Part shown: positions 8,547-17,202 of the stretch, one piece after another
How the letters are laid out: every line of letters starts with the position of its first letter
Position numbering within the stretch: position 1 is the stretch's first letter
Assembly: GCF_013300825.1 (NCBI RefSeq)
Contig: NZ_JAAIMY010000008.1
Location: forward strand, 1 to 64,000
DNA: 64,000 nt
From: Blautia wexlerae
GTDB lineage: Bacteria; Bacillota; Clostridia; Lachnospirales; Lachnospiraceae
Direction: 5' to 3'
The notes under the pieces: model-generated
The model's database searches: none
What the model was told of the DNA's origin: nothing
Seen by the model: the letters and a program-made list of their open reading frames with translations, nothing else
Made by a program: the position numbers and the translations under genes

Positions 8547-9533
8547 ATGAAGAAAAAAATATTAGCAGTCTTATTAGCAACAGGTGTAGCAGCAACAACA
8601 CTTCTTGGCGGAAGTATTCTTGTAAGTGCGGCAGATGACGGAGGAAACACTGCACAGGCCCGTACTCTGGATGAGATCAAAAAAGACGGAAAGATCAAAA
8701 TCGGTGTATTCAGCGACAAGAATCCATTTGGATATGTAGATGAAAATGGTGATGTTCAGGGATACGATATTTACTTTGGAAAAAGACTTGCAAAAGACCT
8801 TCTGGGAAGTGAAGACGATGCAGAATTTACTTATGTAGAGGCGGCAAGCCGCGTAGAATATCTACAGTCTGCAAAGGTTGATGTGATCCTTGCAAACTTT
8901 ACAGTAACAGATGACAGAGCAGAGAAAGTAGATTTCGCACTTCCATATATGAAGGTAGCTCTTGGAGTTGTTTCTCCTGATGATGCGTTGATCAAAGATG
9001 TAAAAGATCTGGAAGGCAAGAAGCTGATTGTTGTAAAAGGAACAACAGCAGAGACATATTTTACAGATAACTATCCGGATATTGAACTTGTAAAATTTGA
9101 TGAATACCAGGAAGCGTACGATGCACTTCTTGACGGAAGAGGAGATGCATTCTCCACAGACAATACAGAAGTACTTGCATGGGCTCAGCAGAATGAAGGA
9201 TTCTCTGTAGGAATCGAATCTCTTGGTGATATTGATACAATTGCACCAGCAGTACAGAAGGGCAACACAGACCTTCTGAATGCAATCAACGATGAAATCA
9301 AATCTCTGGCAGATGAACAGTTCTTCCATAAAGATTTCGAAGAAACCCTGAAACCTGTATACGGTGATAACATCAATCCAGATGACCTGGTAGTTGAAGG
9401 TGGTGTTGTAGACGGCGAAGAGAAAGCTGAAGATGCAGCGGAGACAGAAGATTCTGATGCAGCCTCTGATGACACTAAAGAAGCGGAAACAACAGAAGAA
9501 CCGGAAGAGACAGAGGCAGCAGACGCTGAATAA
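8547..9533 (+). CDS. Amino-acid ABC transporter substrate-binding protein without lipobox
   Basis: A 328-residue extracellular solute-binding protein, family 3. A signal peptide of about 32 residues ends in V-S-A before A-D-D-G-G. No cysteine is present at the cleavage site, so the usual Gram-positive lipid anchor seems absent. The bilobed domain starts with I-K-K-D-G-K-I-K-I-G-V-F and carries the G-Y-D-I hinge motif. The last 55 or so residues are a highly acidic Glu/Asp/Ala/Thr tail not usual for the family. The start at 8547 is chosen for GGAGG 8 bases upstream. A 133-base gap separates it from the ATPase gene, so separate or boosted expression is possible. It supplies ligand to the upstream permeases. 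Confidence 0.9.
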   Translation: MKKKILAVLLATGVAATTLLGGSILVSAADDGGNTAQARTLDEIKKDGKIKIGVFSDKNPFGYVDENGDVQGYDIYFGKRLAKDLLGSEDDAEFTYVEAASRVEYLQSAKVDVILANFTVTDDRAEKVDFALPYMKVALGVVSPDDALIKDVKDLEGKKLIVVKGTTAETYFTDNYPDIELVKFDEYQEAYDALLDGRGDAFSTDNTEVLAWAQQNEGFSVGIESLGDIDTIAPAVQKGNTDLLNAINDEIKSLADEQFFHKDFEETLKPVYGDNINPDDLVVEGGVVDGEEKAEDAAETEDSDAASDDTKEAETTEEPEETEAADAE

Positions 9534-9600
9534 GCAGTGTAAATGCAATATAAAAGTTACAATTTTGATATTCTCTAAAGTATTGATTTATAAACAAAAT

Positions 9601-9646
9601 GAGACGCACTCCATTAGGACATCCCTGTGGAGTGCGTTTCATTTTG
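9601..9646. terminator. Terminator after the ABC importer operon
   Basis: GAGACGCACTCC (9601-9612) pairs with GGAGTGCGTTTC (9629-9640), 12 bp with one wobble, followed by ATTTTG. The reverse strand also reads into a T-containing tail, so it may serve the convergent deacetylase gene. Confidence 0.8.
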
Positions 9647-9743
9647 AGATAATGATCAATTTTTGTTTATTGCAAGTGTGTCAGATATTTCAAAATTCTG
9701 TTATTTTTGTATGTGACTTTGCAAATGGGAAAGTGTTAAATGT

Positions 9744-10571
9744 TCATAATTCGTTCAGAGAATGAAAGGAATATCCCATCTCTTCCCATTTATCCAACAG
9801 TTCATCCAGAATCTGCGCATTAGTGGAAGAAGTGCTGTGCAGCAGTACAATAGCTCCCGGATGAATCCGTTTCGTCAGTTTTGCAATAGCTTCCTGCGGA
9901 TCTGGCTGGTTATCCTGATACCAGTCTACATAGGCAAGGCTCCAGAAAAATGTGTGGTATCCCAGTTCTCTGGCCATAGACAGATTCTGTGTACTGTAGA
10001 TGCCCTGTGGGGGGCGGTAAAATTTTGTCATTTCTTTTCCTGTAATTTTCCTGTAAATTTTTTCTACATCGGATAATTCTTTCTGAAAAGATTCTTTTGT
10101 GGAAATTTTTGACATATCCGGGTGCGTCATAGTATGATTGCCGACAATATGCCCTTCCGTTTCCATTCGTTTGATCAGATCTTTGTTTTCCGAAATGAAA
10201 TTTCCAACCACAAAAAATGTAGCAGGTGCCTGATGTTTTTTCAGTGCATCCAAAATAGCAGGAGTATTTCCATTTTCAAAGCCTGCGTCAAAGGTGAGAT
10301 AGATTTTCTTTTCTTCGGTATCTTCAGCAAAAAAGGCATTGTACTGAGCCAGTTCTTCTATCGTTGCATTTCCAACAGGACGTTTGCCTTCTTCTTGAAA
10401 ACTGAGTCCCCAGTTGGAACTTTGGGCAGAAGCAGCAGTCTGTCTGGCAGTGTTGTGCGATACGATTTTTCCTACAGAGGAACCTATAAATGCACAAGCA
10501 CAGAAAAGAAGAAAAATCTTGGTAAATCTGGAAGAGAAAATCCGAGTGGAGGATATGTATTTGAGATGCAT
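9744..10571 (-). CDS. pdaA: Polysaccharide deacetylase, PdaA-like (spore cortex muramic-lactam pathway)
   Basis: A 275-residue NodB-domain deacetylase with an N-terminal membrane anchor or signal segment (about 17-36). Motif 1 is T-F-D-A-G-F-E-N-G-N, the PdaA variant of the usual T-F-D-D-G; motif 2 is H-T-M-T-H-P-D-M with the metal histidines; motif 3 is R-P-P-Q-G; motif 5 is L-L-H-S. In PdaA the enzyme removes acetyl groups from muramic acid so that muramic-delta-lactam can form in spore cortex, which germination enzymes recognise. The extracytoplasmic location fits. Ribosome binding is weak (GAGG 14 bases upstream). The region 5' of this gene on the same strand is the repeat RNA unit, ended by a terminator 75 bases before the start codon. 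Confidence 0.85.
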   Translation of the reverse strand: MHLKYISSTRIFSSRFTKIFLLFCACAFIGSSVGKIVSHNTARQTAASAQSSNWGLSFQEEGKRPVGNATIEELAQYNAFFAEDTEEKKIYLTFDAGFENGNTPAILDALKKHQAPATFFVVGNFISENKDLIKRMETEGHIVGNHTMTHPDMSKISTKESFQKELSDVEKIYRKITGKEMTKFYRPPQGIYSTQNLSMARELGYHTFFWSLAYVDWYQDNQPDPQEAIAKLTKRIHPGAIVLLHSTSSTNAQILDELLDKWEEMGYSFHSLNEL

Positions 10572-10645
10572 AGAGAGTATTAACCTCAGAACGGAATGAT
10601 ATTAGTTTAATATATGAGAAAGAGGGGAGCTATAGAAGCTGGATG

Positions 10646-10686
10646 ACAAATAAAAGAGCCACAGATTTATATTTCATCGTGGCTCC
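10646..10686 (-). terminator. Minus-strand terminator ending the repeat RNA
   Basis: Reading leftwards, GAGCCAC (10685-10679) and GTGGCTC (10662-10656) form a 7-bp stem with a 16-base loop, followed by TTTTATTTG. It separates the repeat array from the pdaA-like gene. Confidence 0.75.
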
Positions 10687-11271
10687 TGTTAAGATTCTGT
10701 ATCCAAGGGATGATACCTCACTTTCTGTAAAATAAATTATGAAATTGTATGAATTTGAATTATGAAATTAACGGTTCAACTTACTGTCCCATTGGTCTGT
10801 ACCTTCCTTTTATAGTTTCATAGGGTAAATCGTTAAGCTTTCATTGGACTGTACCTTCTTCATGTAAATGAACGGTTACGTTTTATAATAGGGTAAATCG
10901 TTAACGTTTCATTGGACTGTACCTTCCTTATTTTGATTGAATGTCACTTTAAAAATAAGGTAAATCATTAAATTTCCATTGGACCGTACCTTCTTTAGAA
11001 TGTTTAACTGTTACGTTCAAAATAAGATAAATTGTTAGGTTTCCATCGGACTGTACCTTCCTTGTTTGATAGGAACTACTTATAAAACTTAATTGGATTT
11101 AAAAGCTTAAGTTCTTGGTGGTCCGTACCTGCCTTTCTTATAAGTCATGAATTTGAAACTTTGCTATTCTGGTGGTCTGTACCTCGCTTTCTTAAATTAT
11201 GAAGAAAAGATTATGTTTTCGGTGGTCTCACTCCTTTACTTTTTTGTTTTTCGTAATCCCTTTTGTTTTAT
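10650..11271 (-). ncRNA. Repeat-array RNA: about 620-nt non-coding transcript with nine SD-like cores
   Basis: The 980-base gap between the pdaA-like gene and eno contains a complete minus-strand transcription unit: a consensus promoter (11278-11306), nine copies of a core related to AGGTACAGTCC, and an intrinsic terminator (10646-10686). No long reading frame runs through it. Core positions (plus coordinates) are 11221-11240, 11171-11194, 11117-11139, 11044-11063, 10977-10996, 10910-10929, 10842-10861, 10790-10809 and a degenerate 10703-10726. The middle copies share a second block resembling TAACGATTTACC after the core. The unit could be a free regulatory RNA, a protein or ribosome sponge, or a long leader of the pdaA-like gene. 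I do not recognise the family. Confidence 0.65.
10703..11240 (-). repeat. Degenerate tandem repeat array, nine units of 50-90 bases
   Basis: On the minus strand the best units read AAGGAAGGTACAGTCC followed by AATG, six variable bases, TAA, and a GATTTACC-like block. GTACC starts (plus strand) lie at 10799, 10851, 10919, 10986, 11053, 11125 and 11179, giving spacings of 52, 68, 67, 67, 72 and 54. The three right-hand units (first transcribed) carry ACCACC in place of the AATG element. The conserved core with variable, AT-rich separators is the reverse of CRISPR regularity. Confidence 0.85.
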
Positions 11272-11277
11272 GAACTT

Positions 11278-11306
11278 AATATAACAGATAAAGAATGAAA
11301 TGTCAA
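11278..11306 (-). promoter_or_regulatory. Minus-strand sigma-A promoter of the repeat RNA
   Basis: On the minus strand TTGACA (11306-11301), a 17-base spacer and TATATT (11283-11278). Transcription would begin near 11271 and run leftward through the whole repeat array. Confidence 0.75.
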
Positions 11307-11358
11307 GAATAAAAATAGAAAATTTGCAAAAATATTTAAAAGATAATATTAAAATTAT

Positions 11359-11387
11359 TTGCATTGATAAAATATTCTGAAAATAAT
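11359..11387 (+). promoter_or_regulatory. Possible promoter for eno
   Basis: TTGCAT (11359-11364), 17-base spacer, AATAAT (11382-11387), about 170 bases before the eno start. The flanking DNA is very AT-rich, so chance matches are likely. Confidence 0.4.
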
Positions 11388-11496
11388 AACAGATATAGAC
11401 AACGCATAGCCGGAAGCATATTGGGTAAAAATATGGTTGTAAAGATATACAAGTCAAATTACGTTACTGAAAGTAATTTTGACTTAAGGTTGAACT

Positions 11497-11523
11497 GTAA
11501 CTGTGAAAATATGGAACAGTTAC
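11497..11523 (+). promoter_or_regulatory. Inverted repeat in the eno leader
   Basis: GTAACTGT (11497-11504) and ACAGTTAC (11516-11523) are perfect complements separated by 11 bases, ending about 15 bases before the eno ribosome binding site AGGAGG. It could be an operator or a leader hairpin. Function is not known. Confidence 0.35.
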
Positions 11524-11554
11524 CGGTTTATTAAAATGATCAGGAGGTTCTAAT

Positions 11555-12892
11555 ATGTTACGTTATCTGCCTGTAAGAAGGGTTCACGCAAGACAGGTAC
11601 TTGATTCCAGAGGAAATCCTACAGTGGAAGTAGAAGTGACAGTAGGAGAAGGTGTGATCGGGATAAATGGATATACGGGGAGGGCAATCGTCCCTTCGGG
11701 AGCTTCCACAGGAAAGTTCGAGGCAGTGGAGCTTCGTGACGGAGAAAAAGACTGCTACACCGGACTTGGTGTCCGCAAAGCAGTGGAGAATGTAAATACA
11801 AAGCTGGCAGAAGCAATTCTTGGAGAAAATGCTCTGGATCAGTCCTATATTGATAAAAAAATCATAGAAACAGACGGCACGGACAATAAAAGTAATGTAG
11901 GGGCAAATGCGGCACTGGGAGTATCCCTGGCAGTAGCAAGGGCGGCGGCAGCAGCTCTTCGCGTTCCTTTATATCAGTATCTTGGCGGCTGCCATACCAG
12001 ACAGATGCCTGTACCGATGATGAATATCTTAAATGGGGGACGTCATGCTGATAATACAGTGGATTTACAGGAATTCATGATCATGCCGACGGGAGCGGAA
12101 AATATGGAGCATGCGATCCGAATGTGTGCGGAAGTATATCAGTTTCTCAGAATTATCCTGAAACAAAAAGGTCTGTCAACAGCAGTCGGGGATGAGGGAG
12201 GTTTCGCACCGGATCTTCCCGATTCAGAAAGCGTCCTGGAAGTGATTTTTGAAGCAGTAAAAAAGGCGGGATATGAACCCGGAAAGGATATTAGCATTGC
12301 AATTGATGCTGCGGCAAGTGAACTGTACGATGAAGAAAGAGGTGTTTATGTTTTTCCTGGAGAAGGAAAAATGAAAGGGGAAGAAGTTCTCAGGGATTCC
12401 GGCGAGATGATAGAATATTATGAAAAACTTGCAGAGAAGTTCCCGATTGTTTCCATTGAAGATGGACTTGAGGAAGATGACTGGGAAGGCTGGAAACAGG
12501 TGACAAAAAGACTGGGAGATAAAATACAGCTCGTGGGTGATGATCTGTTTGTCACGAATATCAAACGTCTTGCATGTGGTATCAAACTGGGAGCGGCAAA
12601 TGCCATTCTGATAAAATTAAACCAGATAGGAACACTTTCAGAAGCATTGGATGCAGTGGAAATGGCACAGAAAGCGGGATACAGGGCAGTAATTTCTCAC
12701 AGATCAGGAGAATCGGAAGATTCATTTATCGCAGATCTGGCAGTTGCCACAGGTGCCGGACAGATTAAGACAGGTGCACCCTGCCGTTCGGACCGAAATG
12801 CCAAATATAACCAGCTTCTTCGTATCCATGAGGCCTTGGGAGAACTGGCAGTGTATGAAAATCCTTTTAAAGAAAATGAAAAAAATTGTTAA
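11555..12892 (+). CDS. eno: Enolase (phosphopyruvate hydratase)
   Basis: A 445-residue enolase that converts 2-phosphoglycerate to phosphoenolpyruvate in glycolysis, in the cytoplasm. Landmarks are [12 protein letters not shown] (about 12-23), the S-G-A-S-T-G loop, the Mg site Asp in S-I-E-D-G and G-D-D-L-F-V-T-N, the catalytic Lys in I-L-I-K-L-N-Q-I-G, and S-H-R-S-G-E. It is slightly longer than the usual 430 residues, with a few extra residues at the N-terminus (M-L-R-Y-L-P-V-R-R) and near G-V-I-G-I-N-G-Y. Ribosome binding site AGGAGG precedes ATG. secG follows 87 bases later, the standard Firmicute neighbour. Confidence 0.97.
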   Translation: MLRYLPVRRVHARQVLDSRGNPTVEVEVTVGEGVIGINGYTGRAIVPSGASTGKFEAVELRDGEKDCYTGLGVRKAVENVNTKLAEAILGENALDQSYIDKKIIETDGTDNKSNVGANAALGVSLAVARAAAAALRVPLYQYLGGCHTRQMPVPMMNILNGGRHADNTVDLQEFMIMPTGAENMEHAIRMCAEVYQFLRIILKQKGLSTAVGDEGGFAPDLPDSESVLEVIFEAVKKAGYEPGKDISIAIDAAASELYDEERGVYVFPGEGKMKGEEVLRDSGEMIEYYEKLAEKFPIVSIEDGLEEDDWEGWKQVTKRLGDKIQLVGDDLFVTNIKRLACGIKLGAANAILIKLNQIGTLSEALDAVEMAQKAGYRAVISHRSGESEDSFIADLAVATGAGQIKTGAPCRSDRNAKYNQLLRIHEALGELAVYENPFKENEKNC

Positions 12893-12979
12893 GAAACCTG
12901 ACAAAAACTCTGAATTGTGGTTGAAATCCCCATCCGGCTATGTTACAATGAAACTCAGTTGATTAGGAGGTGTAACGAA

Positions 12980-13216
12980 GTGCAGATTATTAAGATCATT
13001 CTGAGTGTCATTTTCATAATAGATTGCATCGCTCTTACAGTAGTAGTTCTTATGCAGGAAGGTAAGCAGCAGGGACTTGGTGCTATCGCCGGAGCAGCAG
13101 AAACATACTGGGGTAAGAACAAGGGACGTTCCATGGAGGGCGGACTTGTTAAGGCAACCACTATTATGGGAATTTTATTTTTTGTAATTTCTGTAGCATT
13201 AAATATGCTTGGTTAA
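12980..13216 (+). CDS. secG: Preprotein translocase subunit SecG
   Basis: A 78-residue protein with two membrane helices (about 3-22 and 57-76) joined by a glycine-rich cytoplasmic loop containing G-L-G-A-I-A-G-A-A-E-T-Y-W-G-K-N-K-G-R-S, the SecG hallmark. It is the accessory subunit of the SecYEG protein-export channel. The start is GTG at 12980, with AGGAGG nine bases upstream; the frame is open further upstream but has no other supported start. It lies between eno and rnr and is followed directly by a terminator. Confidence 0.93.
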   Translation: MQIIKIILSVIFIIDCIALTVVVLMQEGKQQGLGAIAGAAETYWGKNKGRSMEGGLVKATTIMGILFFVISVALNMLG

Positions 13217-13234
13217 TCAGAAAAGAAATTTGAA

Positions 13235-13264
13235 ACACTCTTGTTATGTGCAAGAGTGTTTTTT
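13235..13264 (+). terminator. Intrinsic terminator after secG
   Basis: ACACTCTTG (13235-13243) pairs perfectly with CAAGAGTGT (13251-13259), followed by TTTTTTG. Confidence 0.88.
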
Positions 13265-13320
13265 GTGTCATAAAGAGCTGAATCAGATAAAAGTCCTCTG
13301 CGGAGGCTGTGAGGAGTAAT

Positions 13321-15588
13321 ATGAGTAAAAAAAATATGGACAGAAGAAAAAAGTTTATCCTGGAACTGATGGGAGATCCTATTTATCAGCCAATGAGACT
13401 CCGCGAGATTTCTTCTCTTCTGAGACTTTCAAAAGAAGAGAAAAGAGAGCTGTATGATGTTCTGGACGAACTTTGCGAGGAAGGAAAAGTATCTGTAGAC
13501 TGCAAGGGCAGATATGAAAAGGTCAAAGGAAAATGGAAAAAGAAAAAAGATGACCGTTATTACGATGACCGGAGAGAAGAATACGGATTAGAGTATGGCA
13601 GAAAGAAGAAAGATAAAAATAAAAAAGAGCAGCTGGAGGGAATCCAGGCTGAGGGAACATTTATCGGACATCCCAAAGGTTTCGGTTTCGTAGAAATTGA
13701 AGGGCAGGATGAGGATATCTTTATTCCTGAAAGTGATACAGGAACAGCTATGCATCAGGATAAAGTAAGGATCATCATCAGAAATGACAAAAAAGAGGGA
13801 AAACGCCAGGAAGGCGTAGTTGTGAAGGTTCTGGAGCGTGGTATGCCTGAAATTGTAGGAACTTATCAGTTAAATCGGGATTTCGGTTTTGTGATCAGTG
13901 ATAATCCGAAATTTTCCAAAGATATCTTCATTCCGAGAAAAGAAGCGGCAGGAATAAAAAATGGTGATAAAGTAATCGCGGTGATTACAGATTATGGCTC
14001 CGGAAATAAGAATCCTGAAGGAAAAATTAAGGAGAATCTGGGAAATATCCGAACACCGGGTACAGATATCCTGGCAATCGTCAAGAGCTTCGGAATCCCA
14101 AGTGAATTTCCTGAGAAAGTAATGAAGCAGGCTCAGCGTGTTCCGGATCATGTGTTGGATGCAGACAGAGATGGAAGACTGGATCTGAGACATCTGCAGA
14201 CAGTCACTATTGATGGCGAAGATGCCAAAGACCTTGATGATGCGATTTCCCTGACAAAAGAGGGGGACATTTACCATCTGGGAGTCCATATCGCAGATGT
14301 AAGCAACTATGTACAGTACAACAGTGCTCTGGACAGGGAAGCACTGAAACGTGGAACCAGTGTTTATCTGGCAGACCGCGTTGTGCCAATGCTGCCGGAA
14401 CGTCTTTCCAATGGAATCTGTTCTCTGAATCAGGGAGAGGACAGACTGGCGTTGAGCTGCCTGATGGACATTAACGAAAAGGGTAAGGTAGTTTCCCATC
14501 AGATCGCGGAAACAGTGATTAACGTAAATGAGAGAATGTGCTACACTGATGTAAAGAACATTCTTGAGGACACAGACGAAGAAGCAAAGAAACGGTATGA
14601 TGCACTTATCCCGATGTTCTTTATGATGAAAGAACTGTCCGGAATCTTACGAAACAGCCGCCATCACAGGGGTTCCATTGACTTTGATTTTCCGGAGAGC
14701 AAGATTATTCTTAATGCAGCAGGAAAAGCAATCGATGTTAAGCCATATGAAGCAAATGTGGCAACCAAAATCATTGAAGATTTCATGCTGATGGCAAATG
14801 AGACTGTGGCACAGGAATACTGCACAGAAGAGATTCCGTTTGTATACAGAACCCATGATAACCCGGATCCGGAGAAAGTGGAGAGTCTTCTGACATTACT
14901 TCACAATCAGGGTGTGAAGATTCAGAAAGCAAAAGAAGAGATCACTCCAAAAGAAATTCAGCAGATCATCGAAAGTATCGAAGGGCTTCCGAATGAAGCA
15001 ATGATCAGCCGCCTGGTATTGCGTTCCATGAAACAGGCAAAATATACCACAGAATGCAGCGGTCACTTCGGACTGGCGGCGAAATATTACTGCCATTTCA
15101 CATCTCCGATCAGAAGATACCCTGATCTGCAGATCCACAGGATTATTAAGGATAACTTACGAGGCAGACTGATGCGTGAAGGCAGAACCGAACACTATGC
15201 TGAAATTCTTGATGAAGTTGCGAGACAGTCCAGTGTATGTGAACGCCGTGCAGATGAGGCAGAACGTGAATCAGACAAGCTGAAGAAAGCAGAATATATG
15301 TCCTACCATCTGGGAGAGGAATTCGAGGGAATTATCTCAGGCGTTACCGGATGGGGGCTTTACGTAGAACTCCCAAATACAGTAGAAGGTCTGGTACATG
15401 TTAACACTCTGCGGGATGACTACTATATCTTCGACCAGGAAACCTACGAACTCCGCGGAGAGATGACAAAGAAAGTCTACAAATTGGGAGATAAAGTCCG
15501 TGTCCGTGTGGCAGATGCAGATAAAATGCTCAAAACAGTAGACTTTGAGCTGGTTGCTGATATCTGGAATGATGAAGAAGAGAATTAA
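13321..15588 (+). CDS. rnr: Ribonuclease R
   Basis: A 755-residue 3'-5' exoribonuclease of the RNB family that degrades structured RNA and takes part in tmRNA-linked decay. In order: N-terminal winged helix (about 5-65), two cold-shock domains (about 95-225), RNB catalytic domain (about 250-580) with [11 protein letters not shown] metal-binding aspartates near 300-310, and a C-terminal S1 domain (about 640-730). A GTG 12 bases upstream (13309) is in frame but lies only two bases after its nearest GGAGG, so the ATG at 13321 with AGGAG is preferred; either is possible. smpB follows after 23 bases, a pairing that fits joint trans-translation and RNA turnover. Confidence 0.95.
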   Translation: MSKKNMDRRKKFILELMGDPIYQPMRLREISSLLRLSKEEKRELYDVLDELCEEGKVSVDCKGRYEKVKGKWKKKKDDRYYDDRREEYGLEYGRKKKDKNKKEQLEGIQAEGTFIGHPKGFGFVEIEGQDEDIFIPESDTGTAMHQDKVRIIIRNDKKEGKRQEGVVVKVLERGMPEIVGTYQLNRDFGFVISDNPKFSKDIFIPRKEAAGIKNGDKVIAVITDYGSGNKNPEGKIKENLGNIRTPGTDILAIVKSFGIPSEFPEKVMKQAQRVPDHVLDADRDGRLDLRHLQTVTIDGEDAKDLDDAISLTKEGDIYHLGVHIADVSNYVQYNSALDREALKRGTSVYLADRVVPMLPERLSNGICSLNQGEDRLALSCLMDINEKGKVVSHQIAETVINVNERMCYTDVKNILEDTDEEAKKRYDALIPMFFMMKELSGILRNSRHHRGSIDFDFPESKIILNAAGKAIDVKPYEANVATKIIEDFMLMANETVAQEYCTEEIPFVYRTHDNPDPEKVESLLTLLHNQGVKIQKAKEEITPKEIQQIIESIEGLPNEAMISRLVLRSMKQAKYTTECSGHFGLAAKYYCHFTSPIRRYPDLQIHRIIKDNLRGRLMREGRTEHYAEILDEVARQSSVCERRADEAERESDKLKKAEYMSYHLGEEFEGIISGVTGWGLYVELPNTVEGLVHVNTLRDDYYIFDQETYELRGEMTKKVYKLGDKVRVRVADADKMLKTVDFELVADIWNDEEEN

Positions 15589-15611
15589 ATAAAAATGGCT
15601 TGGAGGATATT

Positions 15612-16082
15612 ATGGCAAAGAAAAAAGGAATGAAGCTGATTGCCAATAATAAAAAGGCATTTCATGATTATTTTATAGAAGATACTTATGAAGCCGGTAT
15701 TGCCCTTGCAGGAACAGAAGTAAAATCCCTGCGTATGGGCAAATGCAGCATCAAGGAATCCTTTATCCGTGTAGAGAACGGAGAGGTTTACATCTACGGA
15801 ATGCATATCAGCCCTTATGAAAAAGGCAATATTTTCAACAAAGACCCGCTGAGAATCCGTAAGCTTCTGCTTCACAGATATGAGATCAATAAGATTGAAG
15901 CAAAGCTCAAAGAAAAAGGGTTAACTTTAGTACCCCTGAAAGTTTATTTCAAAGACAGTCTGGTAAAAGTGGAAATTGGAATGGCTCGAGGCAAGAAACT
16001 TTATGACAAGAGACAGGATATCGCAAAGAAAGACCAGAGAAGAGAAGCAGAGCGTGAATTTAAGGTTAAGAATCTATATTGA
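15612..16082 (+). CDS. smpB: SsrA-binding protein SmpB
   Basis: A 156-residue partner of tmRNA needed to rescue stalled ribosomes. It shows the family opening [16 protein letters not shown], the G-T-E-V-K-S-L-R motif (about 37-44), the R-K-L-L-L-H motif and the basic C-terminal tail K-K-L-Y-D-K-R-Q...R-E-F-K that enters the decoding centre. The start at 15612 has GGAGG five to nine bases upstream; an ATG 12 bases earlier overlaps the binding site and is rejected. No tmRNA gene is seen in the window. Confidence 0.96.
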   Translation: MAKKKGMKLIANNKKAFHDYFIEDTYEAGIALAGTEVKSLRMGKCSIKESFIRVENGEVYIYGMHISPYEKGNIFNKDPLRIRKLLLHRYEINKIEAKLKEKGLTLVPLKVYFKDSLVKVEIGMARGKKLYDKRQDIAKKDQRREAEREFKVKNLY

Positions 16083-16141
16083 TAATATTACTAAATCCTT
16101 TGGCTCAAAATTGTGAAATGTTATGAAAAAATTAATGGATA

Positions 16142-16170
16142 TTGCAAAAATATTCGAAAATTCTTATAAT
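16142..16170 (+). promoter_or_regulatory. Sigma-A promoter for the cytidylate-kinase-like gene
   Basis: TTGCAA (16142-16147), 17-base spacer, TATAAT (16165-16170), 66 bases before the start codon. Confidence 0.8.
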
Positions 16171-16235
16171 CTATCATATAGATAAAAAAATAACAATTCA
16201 TTTTCAGGCAGATGAGCTGAAAGGAGTGGTGCCCT

Positions 16236-16826
16236 ATGAAAACAATCACGATCAGCAGACAGTATGGAAGCGGTGGAAGATATATTGCAGCTTTGCTTTC
16301 AGAAAAAATGGGAGTTCCCTGTTACGACAGTAAACTTTTGCTGAAGGAAGCAGAGAGGCATGGAATCAGTCAGGAAATCATCAATGAATTTAAAGGCAAG
16401 ACCAGTCTTCTTTATGCAATCGGAGTAATGATGTCAGAAGAATCGCAGGATAAAAAACGCCTGACGATTCCGGAGAAGATGTTTCATGCGCAGAAAGAGA
16501 CAGTGAAGCGCCTGGCACAGGAAGGTCCATGCATTTTTGTGGGAAGATGTGCAGACCAAATCCTGAAGGATGATAATCAGCTGCTTCGCGTGTATATTTA
16601 TGCATCTGATATGGAAGACCGTATTAAACGGATTAAGAAAAATAAGCATATTTCTCAGAAGGAGGCACTTGACAGAATTGCGTATAAAGACCGTCAGAGA
16701 AGAGATTATTATAACTTTTATACAGGACATGAATGGGGAAAAATGGAAAATTATGATATCTGCCTGAATACTTCGGTTTTATCAGAGGAAGAATGCGTGG
16801 AACTTCTGATGAAGCTGGCAGAATAG
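16236..16826 (+). CDS. Cytidylate kinase-like family protein
   Basis: A 196-residue P-loop protein of the cytidylate-kinase-like group (AAA_26). The N-terminus I-T-I-S-R-Q-Y-G-S-G-G-R-Y-I-A holds a phosphate-binding loop that resembles but is not a standard GxxGxGKS/T Walker motif (a serine/glycine-rich G-S-G-G-R). A central F-V-G-R-C-A-D block and the lid-like R-I-K-R-I-K-K-N region follow. In this family these proteins are common in Clostridia and of unproven substrate; CMP kinase activity is not assured because the true cmk is usually a separate gene. Ribosome binding site AAAGGAG and its own promoter mark it as a single-gene unit. Confidence 0.85.
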   Translation: MKTITISRQYGSGGRYIAALLSEKMGVPCYDSKLLLKEAERHGISQEIINEFKGKTSLLYAIGVMMSEESQDKKRLTIPEKMFHAQKETVKRLAQEGPCIFVGRCADQILKDDNQLLRVYIYASDMEDRIKRIKKNKHISQKEALDRIAYKDRQRRDYYNFYTGHEWGKMENYDICLNTSVLSEEECVELLMKLAE

Positions 16827-16856
16827 AAATATATTAAATATGACCACAAAGGGATG

Positions 16857-16959
16857 AGAAAGGACTGCCAGAGCAACATGGTAGTCCTTTCGTTACTGTT
16901 CACTGGTAATATTCCGCGAGGTGTTTTTTGCGAGTGAAAGTCACAGTAACGTCCTTTCT
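16857..16959. repeat. Compact inverted-repeat element with alternative pairings
   Basis: AAAGGACTGCCA (16859-16870) pairs with TGGTAGTCCTTT (16879-16890); CGTTACTGT (16891-16899) pairs with ACAGTAACG (16943-16951); and AGAAAGGAC (16857-16865) also matches GTCCTTTCT (16951-16959). The first and third pairings compete. It looks like a short intergenic repeat of the REP/MITE kind or a switching RNA, and its first hairpin might end the upstream gene, though without a T run. The 376-base gap up to the lipoprotein gene otherwise holds only the promoter at 17108. Confidence 0.6.
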
Positions 16960-17107
16960 GGTGAGTATCCGCTGATTACAGTGAGCGCTTCCTTTTGTGC
17001 AATAATATGAAGTAGGAAAAATGTGATTTTTTCATAAGAATACGTCCGCAGGCAGAGATTTTAAAAGCTGAAAGTCTTAAAATTGTATGAAATCGGCAGA
17101 GGCTTAG

Positions 17108-17136
17108 TTGACAAGTTTTCAATACTCTGCAATAAT
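17108..17136 (+). promoter_or_regulatory. Sigma-A promoter for the lipoprotein gene
   Basis: TTGACA (17108-17113), 17-base spacer, AATAAT (17131-17136), 66 bases before the ATG. Confidence 0.7.
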
Positions 17137-17202
17137 AGGAAATTGAAAAATGGCATTGTTAAAAAGAAAAAAGATATTCCATATAGCAGGAGGGAATATA
17201 TT

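Noticed and set aside
10703-11240. CRISPR array
   Set aside because: Spacing varies from about 50 to 90 bases, repeats diverge along the array, separators are related AT-rich sequence, and no cas gene is present.
11236-11457. 73-codon minus-strand frame upstream of the repeat array
   Set aside because: Cys/Phe/Ile-rich translation of AT-rich DNA, overlapping the promoter of the repeat RNA, with no binding site.
16083-16235. tmRNA gene next to smpB
   Set aside because: The gap contains only a promoter; no tRNA-like ends or tag-coding frame are present.
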